11,962 bases of DNA from the NCBI GenBank assembly GCA_029881635.1, contig JAOUMG010000018.1, positions 1 through 11,962 of the forward strand. The letters are read 5' to 3'. Shown piece after piece: positions 6,191 to 11,962 of the stretch (positions are counted from its first letter, which is position 1; each line of letters begins with the position of its first letter). Below the pieces are notes generated by a model. That model had not been told where the DNA came from. It did no database searches and was given only the letters and a program-made list of their open reading frames with translations. A program made the position numbers and the translations under genes. Source of the DNA: Paracoccaceae bacterium (GTDB lineage: Bacteria > Pseudomonadota > Alphaproteobacteria > Rhodobacterales > Rhodobacteraceae).

Positions 6191-7117
6191 ATGGATATTC
6201 TGGACGATATTCTCAACACTCTTGATCTGCGCGGAGCGCTCTACTTCCGTACCGATTTTTCCGGTCCATGGTCTGTTTGCGTGCCCGAACTGGGGGCGGC
6301 AGCGCGGTTTCACCTGGTCTTGCAGGGGCGCTGCCACGTCACGACGGCCTGCGGGGCAGAACTCGATCTTGGCCCCGGTGATCTGGTGATGGTGCCGCGC
6401 GGCTGGAGCCATGTTCTGGCCGACGCACCGGGGCGCGAGGCACCAGCGCTCGAAACGGTGCTGCAGGACTGCGGGTATGACGGGCAGGGGGTTCTGACGG
6501 TAGGACAGGGCGATGCCAATGCCTCGACCCAGATGCTGTGCGGGCATTTCACGTTTCGCAGTCTCGCAGATCATCCGATATTGCGGGCGTTGCCGGACCA
6601 CATCCTGATTTCTGCTGCCATGCGGCTGAAAGAACCACTTCTGGATGAAATGCTGCGGTTGGCAGCCAGACGAGCATTTGCCGAAGGCTTGGGATCGGCG
6701 GCCGCCATCACACGGTTGTCAGAGATCGTATTCATTGAGGTTTTGCGGGCCGGTATCAGCCAGAGCGCCGAGTTGATGTCACTGCTGCAAGCCTTCCGCG
6801 ACCGGCAGATCGGACGCGCGCTGAGTTTGATCCACGATGCGCCGGAAAAATCATGGTCGGTGGAATCCCTTGCCTCGGAAGTTGCCATGTCGCGCAGCCG
6901 GTTTGCCGAAAGGTTTCGCGAGCTCGTCGGCGTGGGGCCAATGGGCTACCTGTCTGACTGGCGGCTGCAAAAGGCACTGGCGATGCTGGAAGGATCGCAA
7001 AGCAATATTCAGGAAATTGCCGGCCGAACCGGCTATCAGTCGGCGGCGGCATTCACCCGCGCGTTTGCCGGAAAATTCGGCATCGCGCCATCAGAGTATC
7101 GTCGCAAGGCGGCCTGA
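6191..7117 (+). CDS. AraC-family transcriptional regulator with N-terminal cupin sensor domain
   Basis: This encodes a 308-residue regulator. The N-terminal half (about residues 1-190) is the cupin-like AraC ligand domain often called Cupin_6, with FHLVLQGRCHV, LGPGDLVMVPRGWSH and the DHPILRALPDHI region. The C-terminal domain (about 205-305) has the two AraC helix-turn-helix motifs: ESLASEVAMSRSRFAERF, then IQEIAGRTGYQSAAAFTRAF and the closing FGIAPSEYRR. The frame stays open upstream to 5993, but that part overlaps lysR. ATG 6191 is chosen because the family starts a few residues before LRGALYFR; AAAGG (6176-6180) or AGGTGG (6183-6188) can serve as the ribosome binding site. It lies 158 bases before the DUF4142-cupredoxin pair in the same direction, a plausible but unproven target. 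The ligand is unknown. Confidence 0.87.
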   Translation: MDILDDILNTLDLRGALYFRTDFSGPWSVCVPELGAAARFHLVLQGRCHVTTACGAELDLGPGDLVMVPRGWSHVLADAPGREAPALETVLQDCGYDGQGVLTVGQGDANASTQMLCGHFTFRSLADHPILRALPDHILISAAMRLKEPLLDEMLRLAARRAFAEGLGSAAAITRLSEIVFIEVLRAGISQSAELMSLLQAFRDRQIGRALSLIHDAPEKSWSVESLASEVAMSRSRFAERFRELVGVGPMGYLSDWRLQKALAMLEGSQSNIQEIAGRTGYQSAAAFTRAFAGKFGIAPSEYRRKAA

Positions 7118-7275
7118 TATTTGCATATCGTCCCGATGAATTGACCAATTGTCCTGAACTCATGCCGCCATATTGATCGGATGTCCTGTTCCGCACAGGT
7201 TCCCCTTACCGCCATCGGTTTCGCAATTCTGTGTTGCTGACGGGCGGGGAAACCCAACCTCGACAGGAGATATCC

Positions 7276-7800
7276 ATGTTTCGCACCCCATTTGTAATTG
7301 CCCTGATTTCAACGATGGCCTCGCCTTTAATGGCCGAAGAGAAAATGAACGATCTTGAAATTGCCCATACAGCCTACACTGCCGGGCAACTGGATATTCG
7401 CTATGCACATCTGGCGCTGGCAGTATCTGAAAATGAGGCCGTTCGCGATTTTGCTGAAACCATGATCCGCGACCACACGGCGGTGAATGTTGCCGCTGGT
7501 GCGCTGATCGGTGAATTGAATGTGACGCCGCAGGACAACGCCCTGAGTCAGGCGCTGGTTTCTGGCGCAGCGGCAAAACGTGCCGAGTTCATGGCGCTGT
7601 CCGGTGAGGCATTTGATTGTGCCTATGCCACCAACGAGCTGGGTTATCATCAGATCGTGAACCAGACCGTGGGGGAAAAGTTCATTCCTTGGGCAACTGT
7701 ACCGCAGCTGAAGGCGCTGCTTAGCGATGCGCTGGTAACCTTCAAGGCGCATGAAGGCCATGCTGAAGCCATGGTTGCTGGCCTGAAATGTACGTCCTGA
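7276..7800 (+). CDS. Exported DUF4142 protein (ferritin-like helical bundle)
   Basis: This encodes a 174-residue protein with a Sec signal peptide (residues 1-20, hydrophobic core FVIALISTMASP, probable cleavage after PLMA before EEK). The mature part matches DUF4142: YAHLALAVSENEAVRDFAETMIRDHTAVN at about 43-71, then GEAFDCAYATNELGYHQIV at 110-128 and a last helix with AHEGHAEA at 158-165. These proteins are predicted four-helix bundles of the ferritin-like type and are periplasmic; their biochemical role is not established. His67, His125, His159 and His162 are candidate metal ligands. ATG 7276 has AGGAGA five bases before it. Its last 13 bases overlap the start of a cupredoxin gene, so the two are almost certainly translated as a unit, suggesting a shared periplasmic redox or copper task. 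Confidence 0.8.
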   Translation: MFRTPFVIALISTMASPLMAEEKMNDLEIAHTAYTAGQLDIRYAHLALAVSENEAVRDFAETMIRDHTAVNVAAGALIGELNVTPQDNALSQALVSGAAAKRAEFMALSGEAFDCAYATNELGYHQIVNQTVGEKFIPWATVPQLKALLSDALVTFKAHEGHAEAMVAGLKCTS

Positions 7801-8147
7801 ACCTTGCGACCCGCCGCCAGTTCGGCCTCCTGTTGGGGGCCGGGCTGGTTAGCCCGCTGGCACCCAAACCATTGCTGGCGCATGATGGGCCGCATCGGCT
7901 GGAGGTCGAGATTTCAAAATTTCGCTTCTCACCTGCAACGCTGACCCTGCGCCAGGGTGACAGCGTCATCTGGACCAATCGCGATATTGCGCCGCATAGT
8001 GCAACGCATACCGATGGGGATTGGGACACGGGTGAGATTCCAAAGGACGGCAGTGCCGAAATTCGCTTTGATACCGTTGGAAAGTTTGCCTATTTCTGCG
8101 TGTTTCATCCAGCAATGAAGGCGGAAATTATTGTTGAAAGTCAGTAG
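7788..8147 (+). CDS. Tat-exported small blue-copper protein (cupredoxin, plastocyanin/pseudoazurin-like)
   Basis: This encodes 119 residues. A twin-arginine signal (TRRQFGLLLGAGLVSPLA, Arg9-Arg10) ends near residue 31. The mature domain carries the complete type-1 copper site: His70 in IAPHSATH, then Cys104, His107 and Met110 in YFCVFHPAMKAEIIV. Proteins of this kind shuttle single electrons or hold copper in the periplasm. A Tat rather than Sec signal suggests that folding or copper loading may occur before export. The start ATG 7788 lies inside the DUF4142 gene in another frame (13-base overlap) and has no strong ribosome binding site of its own, which points to translational coupling. Its partner redox enzyme is not in the window. 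Confidence 0.87.
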   Translation: MYVLNLATRRQFGLLLGAGLVSPLAPKPLLAHDGPHRLEVEISKFRFSPATLTLRQGDSVIWTNRDIAPHSATHTDGDWDTGEIPKDGSAEIRFDTVGKFAYFCVFHPAMKAEIIVESQ

Positions 8148-8188
8148 GGTACAAGGTCGACCTTTTCAGAAACTGACAGAGAAACCTT

Positions 8189-8216
8189 TCCGGCATCCAT
8201 CACATCGGGTGCCGGA
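8189..8216. terminator. Stem-loop between convergent cupredoxin and marR genes, likely terminator
   Basis: TCCGGCA (8189-8195) pairs with TGCCGGA (8210-8216). The stem extends inward by one G-U and two G-C pairs, giving about 10 bp around an 8-base loop. It sits in the 72-base gap between two convergent stops. Read on the minus strand it is followed by AAGGTTTCTCT, a weak T-rich tail that suits termination of marR. On the plus strand no T-run follows, so its effect on the cupredoxin transcript is less certain. Confidence 0.5.
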
Positions 8217-8219
8217 CGA

Positions 8220-8654
8220 TCAGAGCAGCTTTCCCAGCAACCGGTTCAACCGGCCCAACTGGACCGGTTTCAGTTTGGACCCGATCGCGCTTTCCATCGC
8301 GTTGGCATAGACAGGCCACATGCGTCGGCGCGTTTCGGCCCCTTTTTCGGTCAGCGTGATGATCTGGCCGCGCGCATCGTCATTGCATGCCTTGCGCAGG
8401 ATCAGCCCCGCGCCTTCAATTCGGGCAAGTAACCGCGATGTGCCGTATTGCGGCATCAGCAGCCGGTCTTTCAGCTCATAGGCGCGCAGCCCGGTTGGGC
8501 CAGCCCGTTCAATCTCCAGCAATGCGTCATACCAGGATAACGGCGGCAGGCTGGCGTCAGCCAGGGCAGATTCCACCTGGTTCCTGGCGCCATCCGCCGC
8601 CTGAATGAGGGTGGTCCAGACAGCCTGCGTTTCGGGAGAGGGTGGCATGCTCAT
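8220..8654 (-). CDS. MarR-family transcriptional regulator
   Basis: This encodes a 144-residue dimeric winged-helix repressor. The helix-turn-helix covers about residues 55-85 (LRAYELKDRLLMPQYGTSRLLARIEGAGLI), followed by the beta-wing with DDARGQIITLTEKGAETRRR, the family's strongest signature. It lacks the N-terminal reactive Cys of OhrR; one Cys (in RKACNDD) lies in the wing, so thiol sensing there is only a possibility. ATG 8654 is used; ATG 8648 two codons later is an alternative, and neither has a strong ribosome binding site. It is divergent from a glutathione S-transferase gene, and the intervening region carries two matching dyads, one beside each gene. It therefore probably represses both and is released by an electrophile or aromatic compound; the inducer is unknown. 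Confidence 0.87.
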   Translation of the reverse strand: MSMPPSPETQAVWTTLIQAADGARNQVESALADASLPPLSWYDALLEIERAGPTGLRAYELKDRLLMPQYGTSRLLARIEGAGLILRKACNDDARGQIITLTEKGAETRRRMWPVYANAMESAIGSKLKPVQLGRLNRLLGKLL

Positions 8655-8673
8655 GGGTACATCTGATCACATA

Positions 8674-8687
8674 GATGCGAGTGCATC
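8674..8687. promoter_or_regulatory. MarR operator candidate 1 (marR-proximal)
   Basis: GATGC-GAGT-GCATC is a perfect 5-bp inverted repeat in the context TAGATGCGAGTGCATCAA. It is about 20 bases upstream of the marR start. It matches the second site at 8722-8735 almost base for base, and their centres are 48 bp apart. Confidence 0.6.
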
Positions 8688-8721
8688 AAGTTTTTCTTGC
8701 ACGTTGATGGATCGATATTTA

Positions 8722-8735
8722 GATGCAAATGCATT
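8722..8735. promoter_or_regulatory. MarR operator candidate 2 (gst-proximal)
   Basis: GATGC-AAAT-GCATT, in the context TTAGATGCAAATGCATTCAA, contains the palindrome ATGCA-AA-TGCAT. It shares GATGCRARTGCATY with site 1. It ends 26 bases before the GST start codon, close to the ribosome binding site AAAGGA (8750-8755), so a bound repressor would cover the transcription start area. Confidence 0.6.
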
Positions 8736-8761
8736 CAACAGCCAAGATGAAAGGACCAACC

Positions 8762-9448
8762 ATGTCGGAAGACCTCGTGTTGATGAGCCACCACCTTTGC
8801 CCCTACGTCCAGCGCGCAGCGATCGCCATGCATGAAAAGGGCATGCAATTTGACCGCATCCAGATTGATCTGTCAGCCAAGCCTGATTGGTTTATGGCTT
8901 TGTCCCCACTGGGGAAAACTCCGGTTCTGACCGTTGCTGGCAAGCCCATCTTTGAATCATCGGTCATCCTTGAATATCTGGAAGATACTGGTCCAACGCC
9001 ATTGCATCCGACCGATCCATTCTTGCGTGCGCAGCATCGTGCCTGGATGGAATTCGGGTCCGCCGTCCTGAACGATATCGCCGGTTTCTATTCCGGGCGG
9101 ACCAAAGAGGCATTCGACGAAAAAACCGCCGCCTTGCACAGAAAGTTCGGGCGGATCGAAACTGAACTGGGGACCGGACCCTATTTTAACGGCAAAGAAT
9201 TCAGTCTCGTCGACGCCGTCTTTGGGCCGATTTTCCGCTATTTTGATACCTTTGACAGGATCGACGATTTCCACATTCTGACCGACATGCCCAAGCTAAC
9301 GGAATGGCGGCAAAACCTGTCCCGGCGCCCGTCGGTTCGCATGGCTGTGACAACAGATTATCACGCCCGCCTGGTCGCGTTTGTGCGCGCCCGCGGTTCG
9401 TATCTATCTGGTATTATGGAGAAAAATGATAGGGTAATGGCCGGATAA
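8762..9448 (+). CDS. Glutathione S-transferase family protein (Cys-type, omega/DHAR-like N-terminus)
   Basis: This encodes a 228-residue cytosolic protein with both GST domains. The thioredoxin-like N-terminal domain (about 1-80) has CPYVQR at Cys13-Arg18, the cis-proline loop SPLGKTPVL and the glutathione-gamma-glutamyl site ESSVILEYLED. The all-helical C-terminal domain (about 90-205) includes FSLVDAVFGPIFRY, the N-capping-box region of the fold. A catalytic Cys in place of Ser/Tyr suggests thiol-transferase, reductase or dehydroascorbate-type chemistry rather than simple conjugation (family knowledge). ATG 8762 was chosen for AAAGGA six bases upstream, although the frame is open from 8723. 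It is divergent from a marR gene with paired operators, so it is probably induced by a toxic electrophile or quinone-like compound. Confidence 0.88.
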   Translation: MSEDLVLMSHHLCPYVQRAAIAMHEKGMQFDRIQIDLSAKPDWFMALSPLGKTPVLTVAGKPIFESSVILEYLEDTGPTPLHPTDPFLRAQHRAWMEFGSAVLNDIAGFYSGRTKEAFDEKTAALHRKFGRIETELGTGPYFNGKEFSLVDAVFGPIFRYFDTFDRIDDFHILTDMPKLTEWRQNLSRRPSVRMAVTTDYHARLVAFVRARGSYLSGIMEKNDRVMAG

Positions 9449-9491
9449 AGCTGTTCCGGAAAACCAGAAATCAGATCTTCAGGTTGCCGTT

Positions 9492-10991
9492 TCAGACATC
9501 AAAATTGAAATGGGTCAACCGCCGGTCACGCCGTTCGTTCATCCGGTCGATCAACCGCCGGGCGAGGCGTGACACCTCGTTGGCGGCAGTCGGGTCGGCA
9601 GCAAGGTTGGTGGTTTCCAGCGGGTCGGCCGCCAGATCAAACAGCATCGGTGGCACTCCGCCGCCGAAATGCACGTATTTCCACCGCGTTTCACGCAACG
9701 CCGACACGCCCGTCTGGTGGTGATTGAGCGTGAGCGCGCTTTGGAAGCGGGTCGGGGCCGTCGGGTTGCCAAAATCGGCCTCCATAAACACTGCGTCCCG
9801 CCAATTGTCGGGCGTTTCACCCTTGGCAAAAGGCAAAAGTGAGCGGCCGTCCATGGCCTCGGGCGGCCTCCGACCAATCCAATCAAGGATTGTGGGTGCG
9901 ATGTCGACGGACTCGGTCATTGCGGTGACCTTTTGGGGTGCCTTGCTGCGGGGGTCGCGCACAATCAGCGGGACGTGGTAGGCCGCATCAAACACACTTT
10001 CCTTGCCCCACATGCGCTTTTGCCCCAGCATTTCGCCGTGGTCTGCCGTCAGTACCACCAATGTTCGGTCAGCCTGCCGGGTGCTCTCCAACCAGTCCAA
10101 TATGCGCCCGATATGGTGATCAACCTCAGCCACAAGGCCCAGATAAACAGCGCGAAGTTCGCTGATGCGTTCGGCGGGCATTTCCGCGCAATTGCCGTCA
10201 AAACCCCAATAAAGCCCCGTTGCTGCCGCGGTGCTGAACCATGCATCCATGAAGGGATGCTGAGGTTGAGACAGATCAGGCATTGGCAGGTCTGCGGGGT
10301 TAACCAGAGCGTTGTACGGGGCAGGGGCCACCAGTGGCGGATGCGGGCGGATATAGGTGACATGGGCGAACCAGGGGTGGTTCTTGCGGATGTCGAGCGC
10401 CAGCAATGTGCGGTCTGTCAGGTAAGCCGTATCACTGTCTTCGGCGCGGTAAAGTGCCGGATCCGTGGGGCGCGTTTCGTTTCCGGCCCCCCGGGGGCGG
10501 AAAACATCGGGCACTTTCGCGCCATCCATTTCAAATTCATAACCTTGAGAGCGGAGATAAGCTGGCCATTCCAACCCATCATCAAGACGCATTTCCACCA
10601 GCTCTCTGAAACCGGGGGCAACACCTTCGTAGGATTTCAGATCGGGGTCTTCTGCATCGATGCCTGTCGGGTCGGGGCTGATATCAGAATACCCAAAGAG
10701 CAATGGTTCATAACCCGATTTCCGTGCTTCGGTTGCTATGGTGGCATGATGGCGGGCAAGCGGGGTCCCGTTGCGGATCGCCCGATGGTTCATCGCATAA
10801 AGCCCGGTCAACAGGCTGGCGCGGGCGGGACCGCATGGAACGGTAACGGTAAAGTGGTTGGAAAAACTGGCGCCGGTCGCCGCCAGCCGATCAATATTCG
10901 GGGTTTTTACATGCGCTGAAAGGGGTCCCGACAGCACTTCGACCGCCATCTGGTCGATGGTGATGAACAGGACGTTGCCTTTTTCGGACAT
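9492..10991 (-). CDS. Sulfatase-superfamily hydrolase, phosphonate monoester hydrolase-like
   Basis: This encodes a 499-residue protein of the alkaline-phosphatase/sulfatase superfamily. Metal ligands are Asp13-Gln14 in FITIDQM and Asp317-His318 in LTADHGEMLG. The nucleophile motif is PCGPARASLLTG, where Cys53 in CxPxR should be converted to formylglycine. Asp-Gln rather than Asp-Asp at the first site, Asn74, Tyr101, His217 and Lys330 line up with the Rhizobium phosphonate monoester hydrolase active site as I remember it; a Thr of that enzyme corresponds to Asp103 here. There is no signal peptide, so it should be cytoplasmic. It would cleave a sulfate or phosphonate/phosphate ester of unknown identity. 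It starts two bases after the stop of the ABC ATPase gene (TGA-AA-ATG), implying translational coupling and a substrate delivered by that transporter. Confidence 0.85.
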   Translation of the reverse strand: MSEKGNVLFITIDQMAVEVLSGPLSAHVKTPNIDRLAATGASFSNHFTVTVPCGPARASLLTGLYAMNHRAIRNGTPLARHHATIATEARKSGYEPLLFGYSDISPDPTGIDAEDPDLKSYEGVAPGFRELVEMRLDDGLEWPAYLRSQGYEFEMDGAKVPDVFRPRGAGNETRPTDPALYRAEDSDTAYLTDRTLLALDIRKNHPWFAHVTYIRPHPPLVAPAPYNALVNPADLPMPDLSQPQHPFMDAWFSTAAATGLYWGFDGNCAEMPAERISELRAVYLGLVAEVDHHIGRILDWLESTRQADRTLVVLTADHGEMLGQKRMWGKESVFDAAYHVPLIVRDPRSKAPQKVTAMTESVDIAPTILDWIGRRPPEAMDGRSLLPFAKGETPDNWRDAVFMEADFGNPTAPTRFQSALTLNHHQTGVSALRETRWKYVHFGGGVPPMLFDLAADPLETTNLAADPTAANEVSRLARRLIDRMNERRDRRLTHFNFDV

Positions 10992-10993
10992 TT

Positions 10994-11962
10994 TCAGGTT
11001 CCAGCAGGGGCTTTCGCATCCGAGTTGCGGGTAAAATCGAACTCTTCGGCGAAATGACAGGAAACGAAGCGTTCCTCACCCATCGGGCGCAGCCTGGGCG
11101 CGTCTTTCTTGCAGATATCCTTGGCAAAACGGCACCGCGTATGGAACTTGCAGCCCGAAGGCGGTTTGGTCGGCGAGGGTATTTCACCTTCCAGTTTCTC
11201 GACATTGGCGGGGGCATCCGGATCAAGCGGCGGAATGGCCGAAATCAGGGCGCTGGTATAAGGATGGCGCGGGCGGCTGAACAGTTCGCGGGTCGGCGCG
11301 GTTTCAACCAGCTGACCGAGATACATCACTGCCACATGGTCGCAGACATGCGCGACAACCGAAAGGTCATGGCTGATGAACAGGAACGAAATCCCCATGT
11401 CTTTCTGGATGGCCTTCAGCAGGTTCAGAACATCGGCCTGAATGGACACATCGAGCGCGGCGACGCTTTCATCGGCAACGATAAAGCGGGGACCGGAAAC
11501 CAATGCCCGTGCGATGGATATCCGTTGCCGCTGACCACCGGAAAAAGCATGGGGGAAGCGGCGCAGATGTTCGAGGTTGAGACGGCATTTGGCGGCAATT
11601 TCGCGCACCCTTGCATCCGTTTCCTCGCGGGTTTTTGTCAGGCCCATAACCTCAAGCGGTTCGGCAATGATATCACGTACCGTCATACGTGGGCTGAGTG
11701 CCGCGTAGGGGTCCTGAAAGATCAGCTGGGCGCGTTTGCGGTATTCCTTCAGGTCCTGCTTTGACAGATTACGCAAGTCATATTGCACCTCGCCGTCGTT
11801 GTATTGGACAGCGCCGTCGCTGATCGGCGCCGCACGCAGCAACGCCCGCCCCAGTGTGGTCTTGCCTGATCCACTTTCACCCACGAGGCCAAAAAAGTTT
11901 CCCTTGGCGATGGAGATAGAGATGTTGTCGACAGCGTTCAGATATACTTTCTTGGCCAGCAA
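10994..11962 (-). CDS. Opp/Dpp-type ABC transporter ATP-binding protein (5' end outside window)
   Basis: The visible 322 residues lack the true N-terminus, which lies beyond the right edge; the leftmost codon there is TTG but it is probably internal. All ATPase motifs are present: Walker A GESGSGKT (28-35), Q-loop Gln83, signature FSGGQRQR (140-147), Walker B ending Asp164-Glu165 and H-loop His198. The stretch after Walker B is DESVAALDVS rather than the usual DEPxSALDVS. The C-terminal oligopeptide/dipeptide extension follows (RPRHPYTSALISAIP, then a Cys-rich tail with Cys271, 277, 284 and 302). This is the DppF/OppF half of an importer energising uptake of peptides or similar solutes. The permease and binding-protein genes presumably lie upstream, outside the window. 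It is followed at two bases by a sulfatase gene, so the transported solute may carry a sulfate or phosphonate ester. Confidence 0.92.
   Translation of the reverse strand: MLAKKVYLNAVDNISISIAKGNFFGLVGESGSGKTTLGRALLRAAPISDGAVQYNDGEVQYDLRNLSKQDLKEYRKRAQLIFQDPYAALSPRMTVRDIIAEPLEVMGLTKTREETDARVREIAAKCRLNLEHLRRFPHAFSGGQRQRISIARALVSGPRFIVADESVAALDVSIQADVLNLLKAIQKDMGISFLFISHDLSVVAHVCDHVAVMYLGQLVETAPTRELFSRPRHPYTSALISAIPPLDPDAPANVEKLEGEIPSPTKPPSGCKFHTRCRFAKDICKKDAPRLRPMGEERFVSCHFAEEFDFTRNSDAKAPAGT

Noticed and set aside
7185..7199. CCTGT/ACAGG small hairpin between the AraC gene and the DUF4142 gene
   Set aside because: Five base pairs with a 5-base loop are expected often by chance in GC-rich DNA, and no T-run or gene-start relation supports a role. 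Nothing else recognisable was seen in 7118-7275.
9449..9491. Possible terminator between the convergent gst and sulfatase genes
   Set aside because: Only weak AACC/GGTT-type complementarity is present in the 43 bases, without a stable stem or T-tract.
9933..10919. Plus-strand open frame (328 codons) opposite the sulfatase gene
   Set aside because: It lies entirely within the sulfatase, has no recognisable domain and no good ribosome binding site.
1..11962. Search for CRISPR arrays, tRNA/rRNA genes, insertion sequences, integrase or toxin-antitoxin genes
   Set aside because: No regularly spaced repeats, cloverleaf with a recognisable T-arm, transposase or integrase signature, or paired small toxin-antitoxin genes were found by reading both strands.

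Overview
The window looks like chromosomal DNA of an alphaproteobacterium, most probably a Rhodobacterales (Roseobacter-group) organism. It is GC-rich and densely coded, with short intergenic gaps. The content is also typical: a HutC/HutD pair, a PuuD-type membrane urate oxidase next to a LysR regulator, an FnrL-type operator, and a phosphonate-monoesterase-like sulfatase behind a dipeptide ABC transporter. This placement rests on gene content and recognisable protein signatures; no database comparison was made. I see no tRNA, rRNA, CRISPR, insertion sequence or attachment site, and no gene-free stretch longer than about 160 bases.

Layout. (1) Positions 1-2302 are the edge of a histidine-utilisation (hut) region: the last 25 codons of a plus-strand gene that resembles the C-terminus of HutF, then hutD on the minus strand, a divergent hutC repressor, and a phytanoyl-CoA-dioxygenase (PhyH) family oxygenase 34 bases behind hutC. 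(2) Positions 2447-5034 hold three co-directional minus-strand genes: puuD (urate oxidase fused to cytochrome c), an isochorismatase-family cysteine hydrolase, and a HemG-like flavodoxin. The last appears to have its own anaerobic promoter with an FNR-type box. (3) Positions 5155-8147 are plus strand: a LysR regulator divergent from puuD, an AraC regulator with a cupin-type sensor domain, and an overlapping pair of exported proteins (a DUF4142 protein and a Tat-exported cupredoxin). (4) Positions 8220-9448 are a divergent marR / glutathione S-transferase pair. Its intergenic region holds two near-identical dyads, a likely operator pair. (5) Positions 9492-11962 are a minus-strand operon: an Opp/Dpp-type ABC ATPase (5' end outside the window) followed two bases later by a formylglycine-type sulfatase whose active-site layout matches phosphonate monoester hydrolases.

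How the genes work together. The window is a string of small catabolic or stress modules, each paired with its own regulator: histidine (HutC), purine/urate (LysR), periplasmic copper/redox proteins (AraC, inferred from position only), glutathione conjugation (MarR), and uptake plus hydrolysis of an unknown sulfate/phosphonate ester. I found no clear novel multi-gene defence or mobile system. The most unusual points are the PhyH oxygenase tied to hutC, the FNR-type promoter geometry on the flavodoxin gene, the twin MarR operators, and the overlapping DUF4142-cupredoxin pair.
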